Shown one piece after another: positions 43,880 to 54,798 of a stretch of 64,000 nt of DNA. A program made the position numbers and the translations under genes. Source of the DNA: Sphingobium sp. WTD-1 (GTDB lineage Bacteria > Pseudomonadota > Alphaproteobacteria > Sphingomonadales > Sphingomonadaceae). Numbering within the stretch: the stretch's first letter is position 1; each line of letters starts with the position of its first letter. The stretch lies in contig NZ_CP119127.1 in NCBI RefSeq assembly GCF_030128825.1, positions 1,116,001 to 1,180,000 of the forward strand. The letters are read 5' to 3'. The notes beneath the pieces are model-generated. The model ran no database searches. It saw only the letters and a program-made list of their open reading frames with translations, and was not told the DNA's origin.

Positions 43880-44875
43880 ATGGCAGAGTTGAGCAACGCC
43901 CCGGCGCCGAGCCAGGAAGCGCTGGTGGATATCTACCGCCGCATGATCCGGATCGAGCGCAACGACGACGCGATCCGCAAGACCATCCGCCTGGGGCGGC
44001 TGGTCATGCCCTATTATTCGGCGCGCGGGCAGGAAGTGATCCCCGCGACCATCTCGTCGCTGCTGACCGATGACGACAAGATCTGCACCATCTATCGCGG
44101 CATCCACGACATGGTGGCCAAGGACATGCCGCTGCGTCCGCTTTGGGCGGAAATTGCCGGCCGCGTCGATGGCACCTGCAAGGGCAAGGGCGGGCCGATG
44201 CATCTCACCCATCCCGAAACCGGGGTGATGGTGACGACCGGCATCGTCGGCTCCTCCATGCCGATCGCCAACGGCCTCGCCTGGGCGGCGAAACTCGATG
44301 GGTCGAAGCGGGTGACGATCGCCTATTTCGGCGACGGCGCATCGAATATCGGCGCCTTTCACGAGGCGCTGAACCTGGCGTCGGTGTGGAAGCTGCCGGT
44401 GATCTTCGTGTGCCAGAATAACGGCTTTGCCGAACATACGCGCTACGAGAATGGCACCTCGGTCGACTTCATCGCCAAGCGCGCGATCGGCTACGGCATG
44501 CCCGGCCATACGGTCGACGGCAATGATCCGCTCGCCATGTATGCCGCCGCGCATGAAGCGATCACCCGCGCCCGCGAAGGCGAGGGACCGACCCTGCTGG
44601 AGTGCAAGACCTTCCGTTTCCTCGGCCATGTGCTGGGCGACGACGACAAATATATGACCAAGGAGGAAAAGGCCGCGGCGATCGCCAAGGATCCGCTGCC
44701 CGCCTTCAAGGCATGGCTGGTGGCACAGGGCCATGCGACCGAGGATCAGCTGGCCGAGATGCAGGCGAAGATCGAGGCCGAGGTCGAGGATGCCCAGGAA
44801 TTCGGGCTGGCCAGCCCGCTGCCGTCGGTCGACGAACTGCGCCGCGATGTGTTTGCCCAGGAGATGCCCGCATGA
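43880..44875 (+). CDS. Thiamine-diphosphate dehydrogenase E1 component, alpha subunit
   Basis: The 331-residue protein has the ThDP/Mg motif GDGASNIGAFHEALNLASVW running to NN (151-181), and GKGGPMHLTHPETGVM, as in acetoin or branched-chain 2-oxo acid dehydrogenases. Together with the beta subunit it would decarboxylate a 2-oxo acid or cleave acetoin and transfer the acyl group to a lipoyl carrier. No E2 or E3 gene follows. GAGGA lies 5 bases before the ATG at 43880. It overlaps the beta gene by 4 bases. Confidence 0.93.
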   Translation: MAELSNAPAPSQEALVDIYRRMIRIERNDDAIRKTIRLGRLVMPYYSARGQEVIPATISSLLTDDDKICTIYRGIHDMVAKDMPLRPLWAEIAGRVDGTCKGKGGPMHLTHPETGVMVTTGIVGSSMPIANGLAWAAKLDGSKRVTIAYFGDGASNIGAFHEALNLASVWKLPVIFVCQNNGFAEHTRYENGTSVDFIAKRAIGYGMPGHTVDGNDPLAMYAAAHEAITRAREGEGPTLLECKTFRFLGHVLGDDDKYMTKEEKAAAIAKDPLPAFKAWLVAQGHATEDQLAEMQAKIEAEVEDAQEFGLASPLPSVDELRRDVFAQEMPA

Positions 44876-45858
44876 CGGCCAAGAAGATGAACTCGCTCCA
44901 GGCCGTCAATTCGGCGCTCGCCCAGGCGATGGCGGAGGATGATAAGGTGCTGGTGCTGGGCGAGGATGTCGCCGACCGTGAAGGCGGCGGCGTCACCGGC
45001 GCGACCGCTGGCCTGTCGACCCGCTTCGGCGACGATCGCGTCAAGTCGACGCCGATCTCGGAACAGGCGATCATCGGCGCGGCGATCGGCGCGGCGCTGG
45101 CCGGCTACAAGCCGGTGGCGGAGATCATGCTGATGAACTTCACCACCGTCGCCATGGACATGATCTTCAACCATGCCGCCAAGCTGCGCTTCATGTCGGG
45201 CGGGCAGAGCACGGTGCCGATCACCATCCGCACCCTGACCGGCGCGGGCTGGCAGACGGCAGGCCAGCATGCCGACCATCTGGAAGGCTGGTTCGCCCAT
45301 ACCGCCGGCATCAAGGTGGTCGCGCCCTCGACCCCGGCCGATTACAAGGGGCTGCTGCTCTCCTGCATCCAGGATGCCGATCCCTGCATCTTCATCGAAT
45401 CCGCCGGCAGCCTGTTCATTCCGGGCGAGGTGGACGAGGTCGCGACGCCGATCCCGCTGGGCAAGGCGCGGATCGTGCAGGAAGGCACCGACATCACCAT
45501 CGTCTCCTGGTCGTCGCAGGTGCTGCGCTGCCAGGCCGCGCTGCCGGCGCTGGCGGAGGCGGGCATTTCGGTCGAACTGGTCGATCTGCGCACCGTATCG
45601 CCCTGGGATCGCGAAGCGGTGCTGGCTTCGGTCGCCAAGACCGGCCGCGCGCTGGTGGTGCATGAAGCGGTGCGCGATTTCGGCCCCGGCGGGGAGATCG
45701 CCTCGACCATCGCCGAGGAACTGTTCGGCCAGTTGAAGGCCCCGGTCCGCCGCCTGGGCGCGCCCAAGTCGCCGGTGCCCTTCGCCAAGGTGCTGGAGGA
45801 TGCCTATATCGTCTCGCCCGAGCGCGTGGCCGACGCGGTCAAGGCGCTGATGGCCTGA
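44872..45858 (+). CDS. Thiamine-diphosphate dehydrogenase E1 component, beta subunit
   Basis: The 328-residue protein has MNSLQAVNSALAQAMAEDDK at the start, VLGEDV, TPISEQAIIGAAIGAALAGYKP and the C-terminal ELVDLRTVSPWDREAVL, all typical of the transketolase-type E1 beta of pyruvate, branched-chain or acetoin dehydrogenases. It begins in the ATGA overlap with the alpha gene. It ends at a strong shared terminator. The free lipoyl protein at 18810 is the only candidate acyl carrier in the window. Confidence 0.93.
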   Translation: MTAKKMNSLQAVNSALAQAMAEDDKVLVLGEDVADREGGGVTGATAGLSTRFGDDRVKSTPISEQAIIGAAIGAALAGYKPVAEIMLMNFTTVAMDMIFNHAAKLRFMSGGQSTVPITIRTLTGAGWQTAGQHADHLEGWFAHTAGIKVVAPSTPADYKGLLLSCIQDADPCIFIESAGSLFIPGEVDEVATPIPLGKARIVQEGTDITIVSWSSQVLRCQAALPALAEAGISVELVDLRTVSPWDREAVLASVAKTGRALVVHEAVRDFGPGGEIASTIAEELFGQLKAPVRRLGAPKSPVPFAKVLEDAYIVSPERVADAVKALMA

Positions 45859-45880
45859 TCGGCCCGATCAGGGGAGAACT

Positions 45881-45919
45881 AAAAAGGGGCCGGAGCGGCG
45901 ATCGCTCCGGCCCCTTTTT
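45881..45919. terminator. Bidirectional rho-independent terminator
   Basis: AAAAA precedes and TTTTT follows a perfect 12-bp stem GGGGCCGGAGCG/CGCTCCGGCCCC with a 5-base loop. It ends both the E1 operon and the flotillin operon. Confidence 0.92.
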
Positions 45920-45931
45920 CATGCCAGCCGA

Positions 45932-47647
45932 TCAGTCCTGGGGCTGGTCCTTTTTCGGCAGGATCTTCTCGACGATGACGGGCGCCACCGGAGCGGGATC
46001 GACCGCGCTCTTGACCAGGCTGTCGAGGCTGGAGCCGTCGAGGCCCAGTTCCTTCATCAGCCCGTCGATCACTGGTGCCTGGGCGCGGTAGCGCAGCGCG
46101 GCGGAAACCGCGGCGCTGGCGAGATTCTGGTCGCCACCGGCGCTTACCAGGCCGTCCGCGCCTGCACCGCCGCCCTGGCCGGTAAGGCCGTCGACCTGCA
46201 CGATCTTGATCGAGTCGATCGATTCCATCGGCTTGGCCGCCTCGCGCACCAGGTCGGGCAACACCTTGAGCAAGGCCAACTTGGTCTGCAGCGACATCTG
46301 GTCGGAGGACAGCAGGTTTGCGGCTTCGTTGACCGCCCGCTGGCCGGCGGCTTCCACCTCGAAGCGGACGCGATCGGCCTCGGCGCGCAGCTTGGCTGCT
46401 TCGGCCTCGCCTTCGGCCGCAACCCGCAGCGCTTCGGCGCGGTCGGCGGCGGCCTGTTTCTCGGCTTCCGCCTCGACCCGGATCTGGATGGCGGCGCGCT
46501 CCGCCTCGCGCGCGGCGTCGATCAGTTCGATCCGCTTGGTGCGTTCGGCGATCTCGGTCGCGCGGGATGTCTGGACCTGTTCCTCGGCGGCAACCGCCTT
46601 GGCGCGGGCCTCGTCGGCTTCGGCCTTGGCCTGGCTTTCCTCGCGGCTCTTGTTCTGGACTGCGATCTGCTGCTCCTGCCGTGCCAGTTCGAGCGCCTGG
46701 GCCTGGGCGATCTTGGCCTGTTGCACGGCGCGGTCGGCCTCGATCTGCTGGCTGTCGACCAGCTTCTTCGCCTCGATCCGGGCCTGGTCGGCTTCCTGGC
46801 TGCGCAGCGACTGTTCGCGGGCGACCTCGGCGATTTGTGCGGCGCGGCGCATCTCGACCTCACGCTCCTGCTCCAGCCGGGCAAATTCGGCGTCGCGGGC
46901 GATCAGCAAGGACTGGCGCTCAGCCTCCAGATTCTTGGTTTCGATCTGGACGCGGGTTTCCTGCTCGATGTCGTTGCGCGACTTCTTGCGCAGTTCGATC
47001 TGTTCGGTGAGCTTGGTCAGACCCTCGGCATCGAAGGCATTATTGGCGTTGAAATGTTCGATCGACGTCTGGTCGAGGCCGGTGAGCGAAACGCTCTCCA
47101 GTTCAAGGCCATTCATCGCAAGGTCGACCGAGGAGACCTGCTGCACCTTCTGCACAAAGTCGCCGCGCTGTTCGTGCAGCTGATTCATCGTCATGCCGGC
47201 CGCGACCGAGCGCAATGCGTCGACGAACTTGCCCTCGACCAGTTCCTTCAGGGCTTCGGGATTCATGGTGCGCATGCCCAGCGTCTGGGCGGCGGTGGCG
47301 ATCGACTGGGCGTCGGGCTTCACGCGGACATAGAATTCCGCCTTCACGTCGATGCGCAGGCGATCGAGCGTGATCAGCGCGTCGCTATTCTTGCGCTCGA
47401 CCGCCAGGCGGACGGTGTTCATGTTGACCGGCATGGTTTCATGGAAGATCGGCAGCACCAGCGCGCCGCCGTTCATCACCACCTTTTCCCCGCCGAAGCC
47501 GGTGCGGACGAAGCCGATTTCCTTCGAGGCGCGCTTGTAGAGGCGGGCGATGACGATGCCCAGCACGATCAGGACGAGCAGGCCGCTGCCGGCGATCATC
47601 GCATAGGGCAGGATGGAGAAGCTCTCCTGCACGGCGGGAAGATTCAT
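45932..47647 (-). CDS. Flotillin-like SPFH-domain membrane protein (YqiK type)
   Basis: The 571-residue protein has one N-terminal membrane segment (IAGSGLLVLIVLGIVIARLY), then an SPFH domain with RTGFGGEKVVMNGG and VDVKAEF-like parts. A long Glu/Ala/Lys/Arg-rich coiled coil runs from about residue 230 to 440 (EQEREVEMRRAAQIAEVARE and repeats), and the end is PVIDGLMKELGLDG. Flotillins build membrane microdomain scaffolds. The YqiJ-like gene upstream forms the usual yqiJ-yqiK pair (10 bases apart). Confidence 0.92.
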   Translation of the reverse strand: MNLPAVQESFSILPYAMIAGSGLLVLIVLGIVIARLYKRASKEIGFVRTGFGGEKVVMNGGALVLPIFHETMPVNMNTVRLAVERKNSDALITLDRLRIDVKAEFYVRVKPDAQSIATAAQTLGMRTMNPEALKELVEGKFVDALRSVAAGMTMNQLHEQRGDFVQKVQQVSSVDLAMNGLELESVSLTGLDQTSIEHFNANNAFDAEGLTKLTEQIELRKKSRNDIEQETRVQIETKNLEAERQSLLIARDAEFARLEQEREVEMRRAAQIAEVAREQSLRSQEADQARIEAKKLVDSQQIEADRAVQQAKIAQAQALELARQEQQIAVQNKSREESQAKAEADEARAKAVAAEEQVQTSRATEIAERTKRIELIDAAREAERAAIQIRVEAEAEKQAAADRAEALRVAAEGEAEAAKLRAEADRVRFEVEAAGQRAVNEAANLLSSDQMSLQTKLALLKVLPDLVREAAKPMESIDSIKIVQVDGLTGQGGGAGADGLVSAGGDQNLASAAVSAALRYRAQAPVIDGLMKELGLDGSSLDSLVKSAVDPAPVAPVIVEKILPKKDQPQD

Positions 47648-47656
47648 GACTCTCTC

Positions 47657-48256
47657 CTAGAGACGGGGCAGATAATGGTCGCCATGCGAGATGGCGCGGA
47701 ACAGATGTTCTTCGCGGCGCACGAGCAGGATGGTCTCGCCTTCCTCCAGCACCTGGCCGTCATTGTCGGGTTCGACCATGACATAATGGGCCTGGCCATG
47801 ATGATCCTCGACCCGCGCGCGAGCGGGGGAGCCGCGGGTCGCGCGGCCGGTGACGATACGGGCGCGACTGCCGACCAGATGATCGAGCGGAATGGCGGTG
47901 CTGTGGTCGCGGGGCAGCAGTGGCGCGAGCAGGCGGGCGGCAAGACCAGTGGCGGGCAGGGCGGCGGCGCCGGCGGCCGGAACCGCAATCCAGGGCGACA
48001 GCATCGCGCCCAGAAGGTCATGCGCCGCCTGCTGGCCGAGCAGGCCGATGACGGCGAAGCAGGTCAGGAATAAGGCGATCAGCGCGAGTAGTGGCAGGCG
48101 ACCAAAGCCCAGCCAGCCGAGCAGGTCGGCATCCGCATCCAGATCGAGATCGGCGTCGCCGGCCAGGCCCAGCGCCTGGACGCCACCGATCAGCAGCATC
48201 AGCAGCAGGGCCGACACGAAGACGATATTTTCCGGCGCGAGAAGAAAGCCTGCCAC
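47657..48256 (-). CDS. YqiJ-like/DUF1449 membrane protein with OB-fold domain
   Basis: The 199-residue protein has two or three membrane helices (VFVSALLLMLLIGGVQALGL, PLLALIALFLTCFAVIGLLG, AVPAAGAAALPATGLAARLL) and a C-terminal soluble part of the NfeD/OB type (VGSRARIVTGRATRGSPARA). The Asp-rich DADLDLDADADLLGW between helices 1 and 2 is typical of YqiJ. It is encoded just before the flotillin and probably anchors or modulates it at the inner membrane. Confidence 0.85.
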   Translation of the reverse strand: MAGFLLAPENIVFVSALLLMLLIGGVQALGLAGDADLDLDADADLLGWLGFGRLPLLALIALFLTCFAVIGLLGQQAAHDLLGAMLSPWIAVPAAGAAALPATGLAARLLAPLLPRDHSTAIPLDHLVGSRARIVTGRATRGSPARARVEDHHGQAHYVMVEPDNDGQVLEEGETILLVRREEHLFRAISHGDHYLPRL

Positions 48257-48334
48257 CCATAACCCCCTGATTCGGAGGCGATGCTATCCGACGAAATGAC
48301 GCCGGGACAGGATAAAGCGACGCGCCGTCTTAGG

Positions 48335-48955
48335 TCAGTGCATCGCCACGTCGCGGCTGAGATAGACCTCTGCCACGCGTCCGTCCTTCATCGCGCAGGT
48401 GAAGCGGCGGGTGGTGCCTTCGGTGGCGCGATAGCTGGCGCGGGTTTCGACCTCGCCATCGATATTATAGCCGTCGGCGGTCGCGCGCGGCTCGTCGATG
48501 TGGCGGATTTCGGCATAGCCGGCCTGCCCCTGCGCCTCGTCCCGCGCGGCGAGGGCGCAGGCATCGGTCAACTGGTCATTGCTCTGGTTGGCGGCGGCGA
48601 CGTCGGAAAAATCATCCGCGCGCGCGGGCGGTCCCGCGTCGCCGGCATCGGCGCCATAGTCGGTGCCGCCGGTCGGGGGCGGGGCGTCATTGTCGGCATA
48701 GGGGCGGTTGTCGGTATCGGCGCCACGTGCGTCCTTGCGGTCCTTGGAGACGGAATTGGCGACGACCACGGCGGCGCCCAGCAGCGCGGCGATGCCGACC
48801 GCGTCGCCAAAGCCGAAGCCATTGCCGCGATCATGGCGGTGATGCCAGTAGCGATCGTCATAGCGGGGCCGGGCCTGTGCCGGGGCGACGCTGCCCAACA
48901 GCAGCCCTGCGCCCACCAGCGCACCCGTCATCCACCGCGTCCTGTTCCCGATCAT
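48335..48955 (-). CDS. Secreted or periplasmic protein of unknown function
   Basis: The ATG at 48955 has AGGAG 8 bases upstream and gives 206 residues with a signal peptide (MTGALVGAGLLLGSVAPAQA, cleavage near residue 28). Then come an Arg/His/Tyr-rich stretch (RYDDRYWHHRHDRG), a glycine/alanine hydrophobic segment, an acidic low-complexity linker (about 80-120) and a C-terminal domain with two Cys (TDACALAARDEAQG and RRFTCAMKDGRV) that may form a disulfide. The family is seen in sphingomonads; its function is unknown. A GTG/ATG upstream at 48985 is less likely. Confidence 0.72.
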   Translation of the reverse strand: MIGNRTRWMTGALVGAGLLLGSVAPAQARPRYDDRYWHHRHDRGNGFGFGDAVGIAALLGAAVVVANSVSKDRKDARGADTDNRPYADNDAPPPTGGTDYGADAGDAGPPARADDFSDVAAANQSNDQLTDACALAARDEAQGQAGYAEIRHIDEPRATADGYNIDGEVETRASYRATEGTTRRFTCAMKDGRVAEVYLSRDVAMH

Positions 48956-49018
48956 CTGCCTGTCTCCTGCGATGGAAAGAGCCATAGCCGCGTCGGGCTG
49001 TCCAGAGGCTGAATGGGC

Positions 49019-51229
<2,211 letters not shown>

Positions 51230-51256
51230 CCTCTCGACCTTATATCCTTGAAAGGA

Positions 51257-51292
51257 AACAGGCCGCGGCTTCGGATGAAGCCGCGGCCTGTT
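51257..51292 (-). terminator. Terminator of the rpsM-rplQ operon
   Basis: A perfect 16-bp stem AACAGGCCGCGGCTTC with a 4-base loop is followed on the minus strand by TTTCCTTT. It lies 40 bases after the rplQ stop and before the peptidase start. Confidence 0.9.
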
Positions 51293-51330
51293 CGACTATC
51301 GTCTATCCACCGTTACCGGCGGAACCGCGA

Positions 51331-51756
51331 TCAGGCGGCTTCGAATTCGTCTTCGTCGACGGTGTTGACCGGACCGGAGTCCTGGCCCTTGGCATCGACG
51401 TCACGGTCGACCAGTTCGATGATCGCGATCGGCGCGGCGTCCGAAGCGCGGAAACCGGCCTTGATCACGCGGGTGTAGCCACCGTTGCGATCCTTGTAAC
51501 GCTCGGCCAGGACTTCGAACAGCTTGGTCAGCTGCGCATCGTCCTTCAGGCGGGCGTCGGCCAGACGACGGTTGGACAGGCCACCCTTCTTGGCGAGGGT
51601 GATCAGCTTCTCGACGTAGGGACGCAGTTCCTTCGCCTTCGGCGTGGTGGTCAGGATCTGCTCATGCTTGATGAGCGAGGCAGCCAGGTTGCGAAGCAGG
51701 GCGGTACGATGACCGGTGCTGCGCTGAAGCTTACGATGACCAACTTTATGACGCAT
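51331..51756 (-). CDS. rplQ: 50S ribosomal protein L17 (bL17)
   Basis: The 141-residue protein [20 protein letters not shown] is the unmistakable start of bL17. The core ends near residue 118 ([20 protein letters not shown]), followed by an acidic tail ([16 protein letters not shown]) as in alphaproteobacteria. It is the last gene of the alpha operon, 120 bases after rpoA. Confidence 0.99.
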   Translation of the reverse strand: MRHKVGHRKLQRSTGHRTALLRNLAASLIKHEQILTTTPKAKELRPYVEKLITLAKKGGLSNRRLADARLKDDAQLTKLFEVLAERYKDRNGGYTRVIKAGFRASDAAPIAIIELVDRDVDAKGQDSGPVNTVDEDEFEAA

Positions 51757-51876
51757 GTCTCATTCCTTCGTTCGTTAAGGGGCCGGATGAGGTACCCCAG
51801 ACCAGGCAGCGATTTAGGGGCGCCGCCCATTGCCCCACAAGGAAGCGGGTCGAAGCGCTGCTCCGACCCGATCCTC

Positions 51877-52938
51877 TTAGCCCAGCAGCTCCTGTTCGAG
51901 CTTCTTGGCCATTTCCTCGATATTTTCCGGCGGCCAGCCGGGGATGTCCATGCCCAGGCGCAGGCCCATGGACGACAGCACTTCCTTGATTTCGTTCAGC
52001 GACTTGCGGCCGAAATTCGGGGTGCGCAGCATCTCGGCTTCGGTCTTCTGGACCAGATCGCCGATATAGATGATGTTGTCGTTCTTGAGGCAGTTGGCCG
52101 AGCGGACCGACAGTTCCAGTTCGTCCACCTTCTTGAGCAGATAGCGGTTGATCTGGTTGGTGTCGCTTTCGCCTTCCGACGCAGCGGCAGCGGCATGGCC
52201 GGCAGCCGGGGCAGCGGCGGGCAGCGCGTCCTCGAAGTGGACGAACAGCTGGAGCTGGTCCTGCAGGATGCGGGCTGCATAGGCAATCGCATCTTCCGGC
52301 GTCACGGTGCCGTCGGTTTCCAGCGTCAGCGACAGCTTGTCATAGTCCAGTTCCTGGCCGACGCGGGTGTTATCCACCTTGTAGGCGACCTGGCGGACCG
52401 GCGAGTAGAGCGCGTCGACCGGGATCAGGCCGATCGGTGCGTCTGCCGGGCGGTTGGCGACGGCGGGGACATAGCCCTTGCCGATGTCAGCCGTCAGTTC
52501 CATGTTCAGCGTCGCGCCCTGATCGAGGTGACAGATCACCAGATCGGGGTTCATCACTTCGATGTCGCCGACGACGGCAATGTCGCCTGCCTTCACCACG
52601 GCCGGGCCGGTGGCGGACAGCTGCAGACGCTTGGGGCCTTCGCCTTCCATCTTCAGCGCGACCTGCTTGATGTTCAGGACGATGTCGGTGACGTCTTCAC
52701 GCACACCGGCGAGCGACGAGAATTCGTGCAGGACATTCTCGATCTTGATCGAGGTGACCGCCGCGCCCTGGAGCGAGGAGAGAAGAACCCGGCGCAGCGC
52801 GTTGCCGAGCGTCAGGCCAAAACCGCGCTCAAGCGGTTCGGCAACGAAGGTCGCCTTGCGCTTGCCGTCGCCGGTCGGCTTGATCTCGAGGGCGTTGGGC
52901 TTCTTCAATTCCTGCCAGTTCTTCATGTTGACAGTCAT
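51877..52938 (-). CDS. rpoA: RNA polymerase alpha subunit
   Basis: The 353-residue protein starts [20 protein letters not shown] (ATG at 52938, with GGGGAAG upstream). The N-terminal dimerisation part has [20 protein letters not shown]. The C-terminal UP-element/activator-binding domain has [20 protein letters not shown] and [20 protein letters not shown]. An Ala-rich linker (about 252-265, [14 protein letters not shown]) joins them. The frame to 53007 has no family-like start. It lies in the alpha operon between rpsK and rplQ. Confidence 0.99.
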   Translation of the reverse strand: MTVNMKNWQELKKPNALEIKPTGDGKRKATFVAEPLERGFGLTLGNALRRVLLSSLQGAAVTSIKIENVLHEFSSLAGVREDVTDIVLNIKQVALKMEGEGPKRLQLSATGPAVVKAGDIAVVGDIEVMNPDLVICHLDQGATLNMELTADIGKGYVPAVANRPADAPIGLIPVDALYSPVRQVAYKVDNTRVGQELDYDKLSLTLETDGTVTPEDAIAYAARILQDQLQLFVHFEDALPAAAPAAGHAAAAASEGESDTNQINRYLLKKVDELELSVRSANCLKNDNIIYIGDLVQKTEAEMLRTPNFGRKSLNEIKEVLSSMGLRLGMDIPGWPPENIEEMAKKLEQELLG

Positions 52939-53063
52939 GTACTTCCCCTGGGGATGTGGCCGTAACGGGTAGATCCTGGACCCATCAGGACGTTCCGGCC
53001 GATGCAAACGGGTAAGCGGGCGACGCGTCCGCCGCCCGCCTTCAAGCCTCTAGCGAAGCTTAA

Positions 53064-53453
53064 TTAGACGCGGCGGCGCTTCGACGGACGCACACCATTG
53101 TGCGGGATCGGCGTGACGTCGCGGATCGAGGTGATGTGGAAGCCGACGGCCTGCAGCGCGCGCAGAGCCGATTCACGGCCCGAACCGGGGCCCTTGACTT
53201 CGACTTCGAGGGTGCGGACGCCGTGCTCGGCGGCCTTGCGGCCGGCGTCTTCGGCGCACACCTGAGCGGCGTACGGGGTCGACTTGCGGCTGCCCTTGAA
53301 GCCCATCATGCCGGCCGAGGACCACGAGATCGCGTTGCCCTGGGCGTCGGTGATGGTCACCATGGTGTTGTTGAAGCTGGCGTTGACGTGCGCGACGCCG
53401 GCCGAGATGTTCTTGCGTTCGCGGCGCTTAATGCGCTGGGGTTCGCGTGCCAT
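53064..53453 (-). CDS. rpsK: 30S ribosomal protein S11 (uS11)
   Basis: The 129-residue protein is complete, with [37 protein letters not shown] and the C-terminal [20 protein letters not shown] (basic end KRRRV), all family marks. It sits 77 bases after rpsM and 125 bases before rpoA. Confidence 0.99.
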   Translation of the reverse strand: MAREPQRIKRRERKNISAGVAHVNASFNNTMVTITDAQGNAISWSSAGMMGFKGSRKSTPYAAQVCAEDAGRKAAEHGVRTLEVEVKGPGSGRESALRALQAVGFHITSIRDVTPIPHNGVRPSKRRRV

Positions 53454-53530
53454 TTTGCTCTAATCCTACAAAAATCGTTCAAAAGCAGAAGTCACCGGAG
53501 GGTCGGTCCAGAGGACATGACCCTCGACGA

Positions 53531-53899
53531 TTACTTCTTCTTGCCGGCGATCGGCTTCGCCTTGCCCTTGCGGGTGCGCGCATTGGTGTGCGTGCGCTGA
53601 CCGCGGACCGGCAGGCCCTTGCGATGACGCAGGCCGCGATAGCAGGCCAGATCCATCAGGCGCTTGATGTTCATCGCGGTTTCGCGACGCAGATCGCCTT
53701 CGACGGTCAGGTCGGCGTCGATGGCTTCGCGGATCTGCAGGACTTCGGCGTCCGACAGGTCCTGAACGCGGCGCGCATGGTCGATGCCCAGCTTGTCGGC
53801 GAGGTCAACGGCGGTCTTGCGACCGATGCCGTGGATGTAGGTGAGCGCGATGATTACGCGCTTGTTGGTCGGGATGTTAACACCCGCAATACGTGCCAT
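53531..53899 (-). CDS. rpsM: 30S ribosomal protein S13 (uS13)
   Basis: The 122-residue protein starts [20 protein letters not shown] (ATG at 53899 with GGAG upstream) and ends [20 protein letters not shown] with a final K. The HxTH region [13 protein letters not shown] is conserved. It is the first gene of the operon. In many alphaproteobacteria adk and secY precede it; here a divergent lipoprotein gene does, so the operon has its own promoter (see 54010-54095). Confidence 0.99.
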   Translation of the reverse strand: MARIAGVNIPTNKRVIIALTYIHGIGRKTAVDLADKLGIDHARRVQDLSDAEVLQIREAIDADLTVEGDLRRETAMNIKRLMDLACYRGLRHRKGLPVRGQRTHTNARTRKGKAKPIAGKKK

Positions 53900-54009
53900 G
53901 GTACTTAAATCTCCTGCTCCACGGGGCAGTTGGCGCCGCCCCATCTCAAAGCGTTCGGGCCTCTTTCCTGGCAAGGAAAAACAGGCCATGATGTTGCTTC
54001 CCAAGACGC

Positions 54010-54095
54010 AAAAAAGACGGCCAGTGCAGGAAGCACTGCCGCTGTTACGCGTGTAGGGAACGGCGGCCTTTATCGATTCGCCCCAAAACTGTCAA
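54010..54095 (-). promoter_or_regulatory. Promoter and possible attenuator leader of the rpsM operon
   Basis: On the minus strand TTGACA (54095-54090), 17 bases, then TAAAGG (54072-54067) make a promoter, with transcription expected from about 54060. A hairpin CAGTGC-TTCCT-GCACTG (54038-54022) follows, then CCGTC and TTTTTT (54015-54010), a terminator-like structure about 110 bases before rpsM. A second stem GGCCT...AGGCC lies near 53956-53985. The gap 53900-54246 has no gene; its leader half (53900-54060) holds these structures. Confidence 0.5.
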
Positions 54096-54246
54096 TATCC
54101 GGCGCTTTTTTGAGGCTCTCCGTGCGATGAACGGAGCGGTTGCGCATGTGCGCAAGGGGCGATGGCTGCGGTCGGCCATCCGCCTCTGCTGTCGCCCTGC
54201 CCCTTTTCGGGTTGAGCGCTCCGGCCGCCTCGGGCATGGAAGCGCC

Positions 54247-54798
54247 ATGCGTCTGACCCGATTTCTTGTGTCCGCCCCGGCCCTTGCAGCGCCGCTGACC
54301 CTGTTGGTGGCCGGCTGCGTCGCGCCGCCCTCCGCGCCGGCGCCGCGCCCCGCGCCGGCACCCCGGCCTGCGCCGGTGCCGCCGGCCGAGCCGGCCCAGC
54401 CTGCGGCGGTCGAATGGCAATATCGGCCGGCGACGCCGGGCAACTGGACCTATCGCGCCGATCCCGCCGGGCCGGTCGCGCTGTTTGGCGAGTCGGCTTC
54501 TGCCCCGCGCCTGACGCTGCGCTGCGACCGGGCGACGCGGCGGATCAGCCTCAGTCGGGCCGGCGCCGGGCAGGGCGCGATCACCGTGCGGACGAGCTAT
54601 GGTGCGAGCAGCTGGCCGGCGGTGATGGCGGGGACGCATGTGCCGCAGCTGACCGCCGTGCGCGGCGCGAGCGATGCGGTGTTGGACCAGCTGGCCTATA
54701 GCCGGGGGCGTTTCGCGATAGAGGTGCAGGGGCAGGAGACGCTGATCGTCCCGGCCTGGGCCGAAATTTCCCGTGTTATCGAGGATTGTCGGGGCTGA
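54247..54798 (+). CDS. Putative lipoprotein of unknown function
   Basis: The 183-residue protein starts MRLTRFLVSAPALAAPLTLL with the lipobox VAGC (Cys24). A Pro/Ala-rich linker (about 26-55, PAPRPAPAPRPAPVPP) is followed by a domain with RLTLRCDRATRRISLSRAG and ETLIVPAWAEISRVIEDC. Cys at two sites may pair. The frame reaches 54127, but only this start gives a lipoprotein signal. It is divergent from rpsM. No family is recognised; it is an inner- or outer-membrane-anchored periplasmic protein. Confidence 0.75.
   Translation: MRLTRFLVSAPALAAPLTLLVAGCVAPPSAPAPRPAPAPRPAPVPPAEPAQPAAVEWQYRPATPGNWTYRADPAGPVALFGESASAPRLTLRCDRATRRISLSRAGAGQGAITVRTSYGASSWPAVMAGTHVPQLTAVRGASDAVLDQLAYSRGRFAIEVQGQETLIVPAWAEISRVIEDCRG

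Noticed and set aside
54127..54246. N-terminal extension of the lipoprotein ORF
   Set aside because: The extension is Arg-rich and would bury the lipoprotein signal; the ATG at 54247 gives a proper lipobox at Cys24.
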